From DATAUD01 sp036268455 (GTDB lineage Bacteria; Verrucomicrobiota; Verrucomicrobiia; Limisphaerales; Palsa-1400): a DNA stretch of 64,000 nt. Below, piece by piece: positions 43,421 to 53,425 of this stretch. Below the pieces are notes generated by a model, which was not told the origin of the DNA, did no database searches, and was given only the letters and a program-made list of their open reading frames with translations. The stretch spans positions 39,706-103,705 of the forward strand of contig DATAUD010000099.1 of assembly GCA_036268455.1 (NCBI GenBank), given 5' to 3'. The number at the start of each line of letters is the position of its first letter. Within the stretch, counting starts at the first letter, position 1. The translations under genes and the position numbers were made by a program.

Positions 43421-45802
43421 ATGAATTCAAACGATAATGGCGCCGCATTTGGAGCTCCGGGAATCGAGCCGCGCTGGGCTTCCAGCGCAAAGGAGGGTTT
43501 CGGAACATCCTATCACACCAGTTGCCGCCTGTGGTTCACGTTAAGCCACGGGATTGTCAATGAGATTTATTATCCGTTCGTGGACCAGCCGAACACGCGC
43601 GATTTCCAGTTTCTCATCACTGACGGGGAAACTTTCTGCCATGAGGAGAAGCTCGATCTGGAGCATGAGCTTCATTACCCGGAAAAAGCATGCCTTCTCT
43701 ACCGGCTGATCAACACGGAGCGCAACGGGCGCTACCGGCTCATCAAGCATATTTGCTCGGACCCGCACCGGTCGGTCCTGCTGATTCACACGAAAGTGGA
43801 AATCATGGACAAATCGTTGCGCGACAAGTTGCGGCTTTACGCCCTGCTGGCGCCCCACATGGACCGTTACGGCGCGGACAATTCGGGCTATTGCACGGAA
43901 GTCAGCGCGAGCAAATTGCTTCATGCCAAACGGGCGGGATTTCATCTGATCATGGGTTGCACGAACCGTTTTACCAAACGTTCGGTGGGCTTCGTGGGCG
44001 CGAGCGACGGATGGCAGGATTTGCGGAATTTCAAAATGGATTGGGAATTCCGGTCGGCGGAACACGGGAACATCGCGCTGATGGGAGAGATCGATCCGCG
44101 GCGCTCGGATGAATTTGTCGTGGCGATTGCGATGGGACAAAGTTACCCAAGCGCAACGGCGAAACTGCTCCAATCGCTGGCGTTACCGTTTGATAAGCAC
44201 CGGGAGAGTTACGTCACCCAATGGAAACGGACGGTGGTCGATTCCAAACATGAGTTCAACAAGGACACCGGAGACGACGGGAGTTTGTATCGGTTGAGCC
44301 GGTGCGTATTGCTGGCGCACGAGGACAAGGTTTTTGAAGGGGCGCTGGTGGCCTCGATGAGTATTCCGTGGGGTGAAACCAAAGGAGACAATGACCTGGG
44401 CGGATACCATCTGGTTTGGACGCGCGATCTGGCCCAAAGCGCGACGGCGTTGCTGGCAACGGGCCAGACGGGCACGCCGTTGAGGGCGCAAATCTGGCTG
44501 GCGGTGATCCAGCGGCCGGACGGGAGTTTTCCGCAAAACAGTTGGATCGACGGGCGGATGTATTGGCCGGGATTGCAATTGGATGAGATCGCGGCGCCGG
44601 TGTTGCTGGCGTGGCGTTTGCGGAGGGAAGGAGTCCAGATGGGCCAGTGCGATCTGCATCCAACGATCTGTCGCGCGATGGCCTACCTGATATTGCAAGG
44701 TCCGGTGACAACGCAGGAACGTTGGGAGGAAAACTCGGGATATTCACCCTCGACATTGGCGGCGGTGATTGCGGGGATGGTTTGCGCCGGGGATTTTGCG
44801 CAGAATGAGGAGGACAAGGCTTTCCTCTTGGCTTATGCGGATTGGCTGGCGGCGCACCTTGAAGAGTGGACGGTGACAACGCAAGGCGAATTGGTGGAGG
44901 GATTTCCACGCCATTACATCCGGATCAACCCAGCCGACCCAAACAACCCGGACCCGCACGCCGATCCAAATACGACGATGATCCAAGTCGCCAACGGCGG
45001 CGGATACCATCCGGCGCGAAATGTGGTGGGAGGAGATTTTTTGCAGCTTGTGCGCTTTGGAATTCGGGCGGCGAACGACCCGGTGGTGCTTTCTTCGATC
45101 GAGGTAATTGACCGTGTTCTCAAACGCGATTTGCCGCAAGGTCCGTGCTGGCGGCGTTACAATCACGATGGCTATGGCCAAAAAGACGACGGAGCGGCAT
45201 TTGATGGGACGGGCGTCGGGCGGTCGTGGCCGATTATGACGGGTGAACGCGGGCATTACGAATTGGCGGCGGGACGGGACCCGATGCCGTACATCCAGGC
45301 AATTGAAAAATTTGCCAATGTGGGCGGGATGATTACCGAGCAACTTTGGGACGATGACGATTTACCGGACGGCAAAATGAAACGCGGCCAGCCGACGGGC
45401 GCGGCGATGCCGCTGTGCTGGTCGCACGCGGAATATCTTTCGCTGGTGCGGAGCCGGCACGACGGGGTTTGCTATGACCGCATCGAGCCGGCCTATCAAC
45501 GCTACGTGGCAAATCCGGTGCCGAGCACGCATGATATTTGGCTAAAGCGGCATCCATTGCGCCAGATGGCACACGGCAAGAGGTTGCGAGTGATCCTGGG
45601 GGCGGAGGTGAATATCACGTGGAGCACTGACAATTGGGCCACCACGAGCCGGACGCTTACTTCCTACAACGAATCGCTGAATTTGTGGTTTGCGGATTTG
45701 CCGACGGGCAAGCTGGCAACGGGCGCGACGGTTGAATTTACTTTCTTTTGGACGGCGGCGCAACAATGGGAAGGCCGCAATTGGCAGGTGAAAGTGAAAT
45801 GA
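43421..45802 (+). CDS. Glycoside hydrolase family 15 glucoamylase-like enzyme
   Basis: 793 residues. The N-terminal beta-sandwich (1-270, WFTLSHGIVNEIYYP) and the (alpha/alpha)6 barrel (290-700) are the prokaryotic glucoamylase layout. Conserved barrel motifs are HLVWTRDLAQSA, WEENSGYSPST (about 434-445, catalytic acid) and PLCWSHAEYL (about 664-673). A small C-terminal domain with NITWSTDNW follows. It should release glucose from alpha-glucan ends. No signal peptide was seen, so it may act on internal glycogen or maltodextrins. It lies between the HAD and plsC genes. Confidence 0.92.
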   Translation: MNSNDNGAAFGAPGIEPRWASSAKEGFGTSYHTSCRLWFTLSHGIVNEIYYPFVDQPNTRDFQFLITDGETFCHEEKLDLEHELHYPEKACLLYRLINTERNGRYRLIKHICSDPHRSVLLIHTKVEIMDKSLRDKLRLYALLAPHMDRYGADNSGYCTEVSASKLLHAKRAGFHLIMGCTNRFTKRSVGFVGASDGWQDLRNFKMDWEFRSAEHGNIALMGEIDPRRSDEFVVAIAMGQSYPSATAKLLQSLALPFDKHRESYVTQWKRTVVDSKHEFNKDTGDDGSLYRLSRCVLLAHEDKVFEGALVASMSIPWGETKGDNDLGGYHLVWTRDLAQSATALLATGQTGTPLRAQIWLAVIQRPDGSFPQNSWIDGRMYWPGLQLDEIAAPVLLAWRLRREGVQMGQCDLHPTICRAMAYLILQGPVTTQERWEENSGYSPSTLAAVIAGMVCAGDFAQNEEDKAFLLAYADWLAAHLEEWTVTTQGELVEGFPRHYIRINPADPNNPDPHADPNTTMIQVANGGGYHPARNVVGGDFLQLVRFGIRAANDPVVLSSIEVIDRVLKRDLPQGPCWRRYNHDGYGQKDDGAAFDGTGVGRSWPIMTGERGHYELAAGRDPMPYIQAIEKFANVGGMITEQLWDDDDLPDGKMKRGQPTGAAMPLCWSHAEYLSLVRSRHDGVCYDRIEPAYQRYVANPVPSTHDIWLKRHPLRQMAHGKRLRVILGAEVNITWSTDNWATTSRTLTSYNESLNLWFADLPTGKLATGATVEFTFFWTAAQQWEGRNWQVKVK

Positions 45803-45833
45803 CCGAGCCGTCCGCCAATCCGCCCGAAGCCGT

Positions 45834-46472
45834 ATGACGCCGGCCTATTATGCGGGATGGCGCTTTTTTCGCGCGGTGTTCGCGGTGTATTTTCGCTGGA
45901 AGGTTTTTAATCCTGAGCGGGTGCCGCTGAACGGGCCGGTCATCCTCGCCTCGAACCACGCGAGCTACATCGATCCTCCGCTTGTCGGGGCGGGAGTGGA
46001 ACGCCAAATCAATTTTCTGGCGCGCGACACCATTTTCCGCGTTCCCGTTCTCTCGAGCATTTTGCGATCGTGGGAAGTCGTGCCAGTGGATCGCGACGGC
46101 GGAACTGGGCGCGGGTTGAAGATGATTTTAAGCCGCCTGGAACGCGGCGGGGCGATTATTTTGTTTCCCGAAGGCACACGCAGCCGGCACGGCGAGTTGA
46201 ATCCGGCGCGGTCCGGCATAGGATTGACTGTCATCAAATCGAAGGCGCCGGTGGTGCCGTGCCGCGTATTTGGGACGCATCGGGCATTCGGCCCGCACAT
46301 GCTTATTCCGCGCCCGCGGCGATTGACTGTCAAATATGGGCGTCCGCTTTATTTTGAAACGTTGCGGGCGGAGGCGGCGGTTTGCCCGAAACCGCGGGTC
46401 AAGGAGATTTACCAACAAGTGGCCGACGAAATCATGGCTGAAATCGCGCGGCTGGTACCATTAAAGGATTAA
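45834..46472 (+). CDS. plsC: 1-acyl-sn-glycerol-3-phosphate acyltransferase family protein
   Basis: 212 residues of the PlsC family. The acyltransferase motifs are NHASYID (H42 and D47), a middle block with VDRDGGTGRGLK, and FPEGTRS (about 109-115). It transfers an acyl chain to lysophosphatidic acid in membrane lipid synthesis, with likely membrane association through the N-terminal hydrophobic stretch. It starts 31 bases after the GH15 gene and ends 3 bases before the nucleotidyltransferase gene. The symbol is by family; a lyso-lipid substrate other than LPA is possible. Confidence 0.88.
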   Translation: MTPAYYAGWRFFRAVFAVYFRWKVFNPERVPLNGPVILASNHASYIDPPLVGAGVERQINFLARDTIFRVPVLSSILRSWEVVPVDRDGGTGRGLKMILSRLERGGAIILFPEGTRSRHGELNPARSGIGLTVIKSKAPVVPCRVFGTHRAFGPHMLIPRPRRLTVKYGRPLYFETLRAEAAVCPKPRVKEIYQQVADEIMAEIARLVPLKD

Positions 46473-46475
46473 AAA

Positions 46476-47231
46476 ATGAAAGCAGTCATTCTGGCGGCAG
46501 GCAAAGGAACGCGCATGGGAGAACTAACCAATGAGTTGCCCAAACCGATGCTCCGCGTTCAGGGCAAACCGATCCTGGAGCACATACTCGAAGGTTTAGT
46601 GCACGCGGGGATCAAGGATTTTTTCATCGTGACCGGTTTTCGCGCCGAAGCCATCGAAAGCTATTTTGGCAGGGGCGAGAAATGGAACGCCAGCATCCAG
46701 TATGGGCGACAATTGACTCAGGACGGCACGGGCAAGGCTCCGGAAGTGGCCAGGCAGTTTGTGGGCGGCGATGATTTCGTATTGACGTATGGCGATATTC
46801 TCGTCCGCCCCGAAACGTACCAGGACATGCTGGCCCGCTATGGCCAAGGGGCGTGGTCCGGGTTGATCTCCTGCACGGGCGGGGAGGACGTGACAAAGGG
46901 GGGTATTCTTCTGTTTGACAAATATTTTTGCCTGCGTCGGCTGGTCGAAAAGCCGAGCGCCGCGCAATTGGACGAATTGCGGCAAAAGGGCGAACTGAAA
47001 CTGGGCGCAATGGCCTGGTACAATGCGGGCATCTACATTTTTAAACCGGTGGTGTTCGATTTTACCGCGCGCCTTCAAAAATCTCCCCGCGGCGAATACG
47101 AATTGACCGACGCCATTACCGCGATGGTCGAAGCGGGTCACCGCATGGCGGGCCTTGAAATCCAGGGCCGCTGGGTGGACGTGCGCGATCCGCAAGTCCT
47201 CGCGGCGCTGGAGCGCGATCCCACGAAGTAA
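46476..47231 (+). CDS. Sugar nucleotidyltransferase family protein
   Basis: 251 residues of the NTP-transferase fold. VILAAGKGTRMGELT is the nucleotide-binding signature and ELPKPMLRVQGKPIL follows. The catalytic metal region appears as LTYGDILV, and GRWVDVRDP closes the domain. It activates a sugar phosphate (glucose-1-phosphate or a related one) with a nucleoside triphosphate. It begins 3 bases after plsC and converges on the kamA gene without a gap. The exact sugar is unknown. Confidence 0.88.
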   Translation: MKAVILAAGKGTRMGELTNELPKPMLRVQGKPILEHILEGLVHAGIKDFFIVTGFRAEAIESYFGRGEKWNASIQYGRQLTQDGTGKAPEVARQFVGGDDFVLTYGDILVRPETYQDMLARYGQGAWSGLISCTGGEDVTKGGILLFDKYFCLRRLVEKPSAAQLDELRQKGELKLGAMAWYNAGIYIFKPVVFDFTARLQKSPRGEYELTDAITAMVEAGHRMAGLEIQGRWVDVRDPQVLAALERDPTK

Positions 47232-48473
47232 TTACACCAGTTCCGGCTCTTCGATTTCGCGCGGCTTGGGCGTCAACGGCGTGCCGTCGGCGGCTTCGGG
47301 ATACTCGAAAATCCTGCCTTCAAAATTGCGGATCACAACGCGGTCGGCATTGTGGCTGAGAATGTAGCCGGGGTTGATCGGCACTTTTCCGCCGCCGCCG
47401 GGAGCGTCAATAACATATTGCGGCACGGCGTAGCCGGTCGTATGCCCGCGCAGATTTTCCATGATCTCCAAGCCCTTGCGGACACTCGTGCGCAAATGCG
47501 CGGAACCGGTGATGAGGTCGCACTGGTAAAGATAATAAGGTTTGACACGGCACATGAGCAACTTCTGCACGAGAGCGCGCATCACGGTGGCGTCATCATT
47601 GACGTTGCGCAGCAGAACGGATTGGTTTCCGAGCGGAACGCCCGCTTCGGACAGGCGCGCAAGACCGTCGCGCACCTCGGTGGTCAATTCGCGCGGGTGA
47701 TTGGAATGAACGCTGATGAAAAGAGGATGATATTTTTTCAGCATGGCGCACAACTCCGGCGTGATGCGTTGCGGCAGAAAAATCGGAATGCGCGTGCCGA
47801 TGCGCAGAAACTCGACGTGCGGAATCGCCCGCAGCCGGCTTAACAAAAACTCCAGTTTTTCGTCGCTCAACAGCAACGGGTCGCCGCCGCTTAAAAGGAC
47901 ATCCCGCACCTCCGTGTGCTGGCGCACGTATTCGATCTGCCTCTCGAATTCGGGGTGAAAATCGTAGCCGGTGGCATTGCTGACCATTCGCGAGCGCGTG
48001 CAGTAACGGCAATAAGACGCGCAACGGTCAGTCACCAGAAACAGCACGCGGTCTGGGTAACGATGCACCAATCCGGGAACGGGCGAATGCTCGTCTTCGC
48101 CGCACGGGTCGCTCATCTCCCAGGACGCGGTGTGGGTTTCCTCGACGCGCGGCACGACTTGCCGGCGAATCGGGCAATTCTCGTCGGTCGGGTCGATGAG
48201 GTTGAAGAAATAGGGCGTGATCGCCAGCGCCAGTTTTTGGTTGGCCAGGAGCGTGCCCGCGTGCTCCTCTGGCGTCAGCGTTGGAAGAAATCGCTGCAAC
48301 TGCTGGAGCGAGGTGATCCTGTTTTTCAACTGCCAGCGCCAATCATTCCAATTGGCTTCGCTGACGTCGCTCCAGAAGCCTCTGCCCGCGGAGTGAAATT
48401 TTTTCAGTGAATCAAGGCGTGCCGAGTCAGGTTCGTCCTTCGCCGCCTGCCCGTCGAAAGTGTTACTTTGCAT
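47232..48473 (-). CDS. kamA: Lysine 2,3-aminomutase (KamA family radical SAM enzyme)
   Basis: 413 residues, the length of clostridial lysine 2,3-aminomutase. The radical SAM cluster is CASYCRYC (C151, C155, C158). QCDLITGSAH and DAPGGGGK hold the two aspartates that bind the lysine side chain in the known enzyme, and RGHTTGYAVP is also conserved. It interconverts L-lysine and beta-lysine using PLP and SAM. No downstream lysine fermentation genes or EF-P genes lie nearby, so its role (beta-lysine osmolyte or EF-P modification) is open. It converges on the nucleotidyltransferase gene with no bases between. Confidence 0.9.
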   Translation of the reverse strand: MQSNTFDGQAAKDEPDSARLDSLKKFHSAGRGFWSDVSEANWNDWRWQLKNRITSLQQLQRFLPTLTPEEHAGTLLANQKLALAITPYFFNLIDPTDENCPIRRQVVPRVEETHTASWEMSDPCGEDEHSPVPGLVHRYPDRVLFLVTDRCASYCRYCTRSRMVSNATGYDFHPEFERQIEYVRQHTEVRDVLLSGGDPLLLSDEKLEFLLSRLRAIPHVEFLRIGTRIPIFLPQRITPELCAMLKKYHPLFISVHSNHPRELTTEVRDGLARLSEAGVPLGNQSVLLRNVNDDATVMRALVQKLLMCRVKPYYLYQCDLITGSAHLRTSVRKGLEIMENLRGHTTGYAVPQYVIDAPGGGGKVPINPGYILSHNADRVVIRNFEGRIFEYPEAADGTPLTPKPREIEEPELV

Positions 48474-48543
48474 TTTCCGGCACTATAAGTTGGATCGGAT
48501 TTGTGTCAAGCGAGGGAGCAACCCCACCCCTAAGTGGCGATTT

Positions 48544-50451
48544 TTATACACCCGCTTCTTCGAGCTTGGTAGCCGCTTGTTCCCATTCTTGCGCAAGGAG
48601 TTGCAAACGATCGGCGTTCTCCTGCCATTCGCGATTCAACTGCATTACCGCGCCGCCTTTTTCGTAAATTGCGGGATTTTCCAGCTCAACGGCCAACTCC
48701 TTTTGGCGGGCTTCCAATCGTTGAATTTCCGCCTCGATCCGGCTGACGGCTTCCTGGTGAACTTTCCGCTTGCGATAAAGGGCCTGCCGTTCCTCGGCCT
48801 CAGCGCGCTTCTGCTCCTTGCTCTTCGTCTTTGCGACATTGGCGGCCTGCGCGGAAGGGCGAATCACCGGCGCCACCGCCGCCGTTTTGTCCAAATAATA
48901 TTGATACCCGCCGGGATAATGAGTCAGCCGCCCGCCCTCGACCCGCACAACATGCGAACTCAATTGTCGGATAAAATAAACGTCGTGGCTGATGAAAATC
49001 AGCGTCCCGGCAAATTGTTCGAGCGCCGCGATCAGCGCTTCGATGCTCGGCATGTCCAGATGCGTGGTCGGCTCGTCCATCAACAGCACATTCGGCGGGT
49101 CAAGCAAAAGTTTGACGAGCGCCAAGCGGCTCTTTTCCCCGCCGCTGAGGACGGAGACTTTTTTGAACACATCATCACCCCGAAACAAAAAGCATCCCAG
49201 GACCGTGCGGATAAATTGTTCGACCGAATGATGCGGCGTGTCCATCGCCTCCTCCAGCACGGTATGATCGGGATTGAGCATATCCACCCGGTACTGCGAA
49301 TAATAACCGCTCTTGACGTTGTGCCCCAATTCACGATCGCCGGATTGCGGTTTGAGAACGCCGGCCAGAAGTTTGAGCAAAGTCGATTTTCCCGCGCCGT
49401 TTGGGCCGACCAACACGATGCGCTGACCGCGTTCCGCCTGAAAATCGATCCCGCTGTAAATCACATTTGCGCCGTAGGAATGGTGAATATTCTTGAGCGT
49501 GATCGATTTCAATCCGCCGCGCTGCGGCTGGGGAAAGCGGAAGTGGATTTTCTTCTCGTCATTGACGGGCGCCTCGATTTTTTCCATGCGCTCGATTTGC
49601 TTGAGCTTGCTTTGGGCTTGCGCGGCCTTTGTATTTTTGGCGCGAAACCGCTCCACGAACTCCATCATGTGCGCGATCTCGCGCTGCTGGTTTTTGTAAG
49701 CCGACGCCAACTGCGCTTCCGCGGCCGCGCGTTGTTCCAGGCACGAATCGTAATTGCCGCGATAACGGATAAGCCGCCGCTGGCGAATTTCGACGATGTG
49801 CGTGGTTAGTTCGTTGAGAAAACTGCGGTCGTGCGAAATCATCAAGATCGCCCCCGGATAGGAGCGCAAATATTCCTGAAACCATTGCAACGACTCCAGG
49901 TCAAGGTGGTTCGTCGGTTCGTCCAGCATGAGGACATCCGGCTCCAACGTCAGCAAACGCGCCAAATGCGCGCGCATCACCCAGCCGCCGCTCATTTCGC
50001 GCAAGGGCCGCGCAAAGTCCTTCTCGCGAAAGCTCAGCCCCGCCAGGATTCTTTTCGCCTTCGGCTCCAATTGGTATCCGCCGAGTTGGTCGTAGCGCGC
50101 ATGGATGTTTTCGTGATGATCTGTTTCCGCGGGATGCTCCGAATCCCACGTCTTGATCTTCCGTTGTAATTCCAGAATTTCCGGCGTCGTCGCCATGGCC
50201 AATTCGAGCACCGAGCCATCACTCGCCGGCGCTGATTCCTGCGGAAGATGGCCGACCACGATATTTTTCTCCTGCGAAATATCGCCCTGGTCCGGCTCCT
50301 CCGTTCCGAGGATGAGCGAAAATAAGGTGGACTTCCCCGCGCCGTTCGGCCCGATCAGCCCAATACGCTCGCCCCTGTTGATCTGAAGCGAGGCATCTTC
50401 AAACAACGTGCGTGGCCCGTACGACTTGCAAACATCCGAAATTGTTAACAT
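48544..50451 (-). CDS. ABC-F family ATPase (translation factor type)
   Basis: 635 residues with two ABC ATPase domains and no membrane segment. Walker A GPNGAGKST occurs at about 34-42 and again in the second half. The signatures are REMSGGW and LSGGEKSRL, and the Walker B elements are LMLDEPTNHLD and LLMDEPTTHLD. The interdomain linker is highly charged, and a coiled-coil-like tail (about 545-635) matches the Uup/YheS type. Such proteins act on the ribosome rather than in transport. The start MLTISDVCKSYG at 50451 is where the fold begins; the longer frame to 50532 is unlikely. Confidence 0.92.
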   Translation of the reverse strand: MLTISDVCKSYGPRTLFEDASLQINRGERIGLIGPNGAGKSTLFSLILGTEEPDQGDISQEKNIVVGHLPQESAPASDGSVLELAMATTPEILELQRKIKTWDSEHPAETDHHENIHARYDQLGGYQLEPKAKRILAGLSFREKDFARPLREMSGGWVMRAHLARLLTLEPDVLMLDEPTNHLDLESLQWFQEYLRSYPGAILMISHDRSFLNELTTHIVEIRQRRLIRYRGNYDSCLEQRAAAEAQLASAYKNQQREIAHMMEFVERFRAKNTKAAQAQSKLKQIERMEKIEAPVNDEKKIHFRFPQPQRGGLKSITLKNIHHSYGANVIYSGIDFQAERGQRIVLVGPNGAGKSTLLKLLAGVLKPQSGDRELGHNVKSGYYSQYRVDMLNPDHTVLEEAMDTPHHSVEQFIRTVLGCFLFRGDDVFKKVSVLSGGEKSRLALVKLLLDPPNVLLMDEPTTHLDMPSIEALIAALEQFAGTLIFISHDVYFIRQLSSHVVRVEGGRLTHYPGGYQYYLDKTAAVAPVIRPSAQAANVAKTKSKEQKRAEAEERQALYRKRKVHQEAVSRIEAEIQRLEARQKELAVELENPAIYEKGGAVMQLNREWQENADRLQLLAQEWEQAATKLEEAGV

Positions 50452-50553
50452 GAAGCGGAGAACATACGCGGAACCGGGCGTTCCTTCAAGCCGCGCCGTG
50501 AATGCCAGACTTGCCATGCGCCCGGAACGCAATTACTGTTTGCTCCTGATGCA

Positions 50554-52350
50554 ATGACGACGCCAGCTTCGGAACCCAAAACGGCCGCCGCGCCCACCCC
50601 GTCGGATTTTATACGCGACATCGTTGCCACGCACGTGGCCGAAGGATGCTATCCAAAGATCCACACGCGCTTTCCGCCCGAACCCAACGGCTACCTCCAT
50701 ATTGGCCATGCGAAGTCGGTTTGCCTCAATTTTGGCATCGCCCGCGAGTTCAGCGGCGTCTGCAACCTGCGCATGGACGACACGAATCCCGCCAAAGAGG
50801 ATGTCGAATATGTCGATTCAATTCTCGCGGATGTGAAATGGCTGATCGGCGGTTGGGCGGATGACCGTCTCGGCATGAAAGCGCAAGGCGAAACGGCCAA
50901 GGCTCTCACCAGCGATGGCAAGCCGGATTTCCATCTTGGCCCCGCGCCCGGCCCAAACGTGGAACCGTTTTACGCCTCGGATTATTTCGATCCGATTTAC
51001 GAATACGCCGTCGCTTTGATTCGCAAGGGGAGCGCTTACGTTTGCGATCTTTCGCCCGCGGATACCGACGCTTATCGCGGCGCGCCCGACCGTCCCGGCA
51101 AAGACAGCCCGTGGCGCAATCGCAGCGTGGAGGAATCGCTGGACCTTTTTCAACGCATGAAGGCCGGCGAATTCCCCGATGGCGCGCGGACTTTACGGGC
51201 GAAGATAGACATGGCTGCGCCGAACGTCTGGATGCGCGACCCCGTGCTTTATCGCATTCGCCACACCGAACATCACCATACGGGCGCGAAATGGCGCATT
51301 TATCCGCTGTACGATTTTGCGCACTGCCTGAGCGATTACATTGAAGGAATCACGCACAGCATCTGCACGCTGGAGTTCGAGGTGCACCGCCCGCTTTACG
51401 ATTGGATTCTGGCCCAACTCGACCTTCCGCGTCCCCTGCCCCATCAATACGAATTCGCGCGTCTCAGCCTGACTTACACGGTGATGAGCAAGCGGAAACT
51501 CCTTCAGCTCGTCAACGACCGCGTTGTCACAGGATGGGACGATCCGCGCATGCCGACGATCTCCGGACTCCGCCGCCGCGGCGTCACGCCGGAGGCGCTT
51601 CGGCATTTTGCCTACAACATCGGCATCACCAAATACAACGGCATGACCGACATGGCCGTGTTGGACCACGCCATTCGTGAGGATTTGAACAAGCGCGCGT
51701 TGCGCCGTCTCGCCGTGTTGCGACCGGTCAAGGTGGTCATCACAAATTATCCCGAGGGAAAAGAAGAATCACTGGATGCTGTCAACAATCCAGAGGATAC
51801 CACGGCTGGCTCGCGAAAAATCCCATTTGCCCGCGTCCTTTACATCGACCGCGACGATTTCATGGAAAATCCGCCGCCGAAATATTTTCGTTTGCGCCCT
51901 GGCGGCGAAGTCCGCCTCAAATACGCCTACATCATCAAGTGCGAGGAAGTGGTCAAAGACGGGGCGGGCAATGTCGTCGAACTGCGCTGTACCGCCGATC
52001 TTGAAAGCAAAACCGGCGGCGCGACCGCCGGCCGGAAAATCAAGGGGACCATTCATTGGGTCAGCGCCGCGCACGCTTTGGACGCTGAAGTGCGCCTTTA
52101 TGATCGGCTGTTCAAGGTCGCGGAGCCGGACGCAGCCGGAGATTTTAAACAGCATTTGAACCCGGATTCGCTGGAAGTCTTGCGCGCGAAATGCGAGCCG
52201 GAACTGCGCAACGCGAAGGGCGAACTGCGTTACCAATTCGAGCGCATCGGTTACTTCGCGCTCGACGGGTCCAGCACGGCAGAAAAGCCGGTGTTCAACC
52301 GGACGATTAGCTTGCGCGATACGTGGTCCAAGGAGATGCAAAAAGGGTGA
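50554..52350 (+). CDS. glnS: Glutaminyl-tRNA synthetase
   Basis: 598 residues, a class I synthetase. FPPEPNGYLHIGHAKS holds the HIGH motif (49-52), MSKRK (about 311-315) is the KMSKS motif, and RMDDTNPAKEDVEYV is the GlnRS-type active-site block. The C-terminal beta-barrel anticodon-binding part ends the protein. It charges tRNA-Gln directly, so the organism need not rely wholly on Gln-tRNA amidation. It is divergent from the ABC-F gene and overlaps the aminopeptidase start as GTGA. Confidence 0.96.
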   Translation: MTTPASEPKTAAAPTPSDFIRDIVATHVAEGCYPKIHTRFPPEPNGYLHIGHAKSVCLNFGIAREFSGVCNLRMDDTNPAKEDVEYVDSILADVKWLIGGWADDRLGMKAQGETAKALTSDGKPDFHLGPAPGPNVEPFYASDYFDPIYEYAVALIRKGSAYVCDLSPADTDAYRGAPDRPGKDSPWRNRSVEESLDLFQRMKAGEFPDGARTLRAKIDMAAPNVWMRDPVLYRIRHTEHHHTGAKWRIYPLYDFAHCLSDYIEGITHSICTLEFEVHRPLYDWILAQLDLPRPLPHQYEFARLSLTYTVMSKRKLLQLVNDRVVTGWDDPRMPTISGLRRRGVTPEALRHFAYNIGITKYNGMTDMAVLDHAIREDLNKRALRRLAVLRPVKVVITNYPEGKEESLDAVNNPEDTTAGSRKIPFARVLYIDRDDFMENPPPKYFRLRPGGEVRLKYAYIIKCEEVVKDGAGNVVELRCTADLESKTGGATAGRKIKGTIHWVSAAHALDAEVRLYDRLFKVAEPDAAGDFKQHLNPDSLEVLRAKCEPELRNAKGELRYQFERIGYFALDGSSTAEKPVFNRTISLRDTWSKEMQKG

Positions 52351-53423
52351 GTGTCCGCGCGCGGCGATTCGCTGTAATTTCAGCCTGCGTGTTGATGCTG
52401 GTCGCTTTGTCTGGCTGCGAGGAGGTCGGCTACTATCGCCAGGCCATCGCGGGCGAATATGAAATCCTGGCGCACAAAAAGCCCATCGCAACGCTGATTG
52501 CCGACCCGGCAACGCCGCCCAAACTGAAAGCCCAATTCGAGACGATCCTCAAACTGCGCCAATTCGCCGGCCAGGAATTGAAGGAACCCGCCGACAACAG
52601 CTATAACAACTACACCGACTTGCACCGACCCTATGTTGTTTGGAACGTGAACGTCGCTTCGCCTCTTTCCCTGAACCCTCATACGTGGTGGTTTCTCGTC
52701 GTTGGCCGCGCCAGCTATCGCGGTTATTTCAACGAAAAAGCCGCCCTGCGTTACGCCGAGAAATGGAAAAAGCGCGGCTGGGACGTTTATGTTGATGGCA
52801 TCGAAACCTATTCGACGCTTGGATGGTTTCACGACCCGCTCTTGAATACGTTCATCTACGATTCCGAACCCGATCTGGCGGACATCATCTTCCACGAATT
52901 GGGCCATCGGCGTCTTTTTGTCCGGGGCGACACCGATTTCAATGAGGCATTCGCCACCACCGTTGCCGCCGAAGGAGTTCGGCGATGGTACAACGCCGGA
53001 CACGACCCGAAGGAGTATGAAAGATTCTTGACAGAGCGGCGGCGCGAGAACGATTTCGTCAAACTGGTTTTGGCCTCGCGCGACCAATTGCAGGCGGTCT
53101 ATTCGTACGCGTCGCTGCCGGACGTCGAAAAGCTCAGGCGGAAAGACGAAATCATTCGGAAGTTGCGTGAAAACTATGCGCAACTGAAAACGCGGTGGGG
53201 CGTCAAGAGGTCCGGTTATGATTTCTGGTTCAGCGAGCCGATCAACAACGCCAAGCTCAATACCATCGCGGCTTACTACGATTTGGAGCCGGGTTTCCAG
53301 GCCCTTCTTCGCGCGCAGGGCGGAGACATGGAGAAATTTTACGACGCGGTCAGCGAGCTTGCCAAACTTCCTCTGGACAAACGCCACGCGGCCCTGGGGG
53401 GAACGGCGGAGTCGAAAAATTAA
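52347..53423 (+). CDS. Putative zinc aminopeptidase lipoprotein (Aminopep family)
   Basis: 358 residues. A lipobox LVALSGC (Cys24) marks a lipoprotein. HELGH (183-187) and a downstream NEAFATTVAAEG, with the likely third zinc ligand Glu, place it in the putative aminopeptidase family (PF10023). The start is a GTG at 52347 that overlaps the glnS stop as GTGA, with AAGGAG upstream; an in-frame GTG at 52323 lies inside glnS. A periplasmic or outer-membrane peptidase role is inferred. The link to glnS may be only translational. Confidence 0.85.
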   Translation: MSVRARRFAVISACVLMLVALSGCEEVGYYRQAIAGEYEILAHKKPIATLIADPATPPKLKAQFETILKLRQFAGQELKEPADNSYNNYTDLHRPYVVWNVNVASPLSLNPHTWWFLVVGRASYRGYFNEKAALRYAEKWKKRGWDVYVDGIETYSTLGWFHDPLLNTFIYDSEPDLADIIFHELGHRRLFVRGDTDFNEAFATTVAAEGVRRWYNAGHDPKEYERFLTERRRENDFVKLVLASRDQLQAVYSYASLPDVEKLRRKDEIIRKLRENYAQLKTRWGVKRSGYDFWFSEPINNAKLNTIAAYYDLEPGFQALLRAQGGDMEKFYDAVSELAKLPLDKRHAALGGTAESKN

Positions 53424-53425
53424 AA

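Noticed and set aside
48460..49809. Plus-strand open frame opposite the ABC-F ATPase
   Set aside because: The minus strand has both Walker and signature motifs; the plus frame has no domain.
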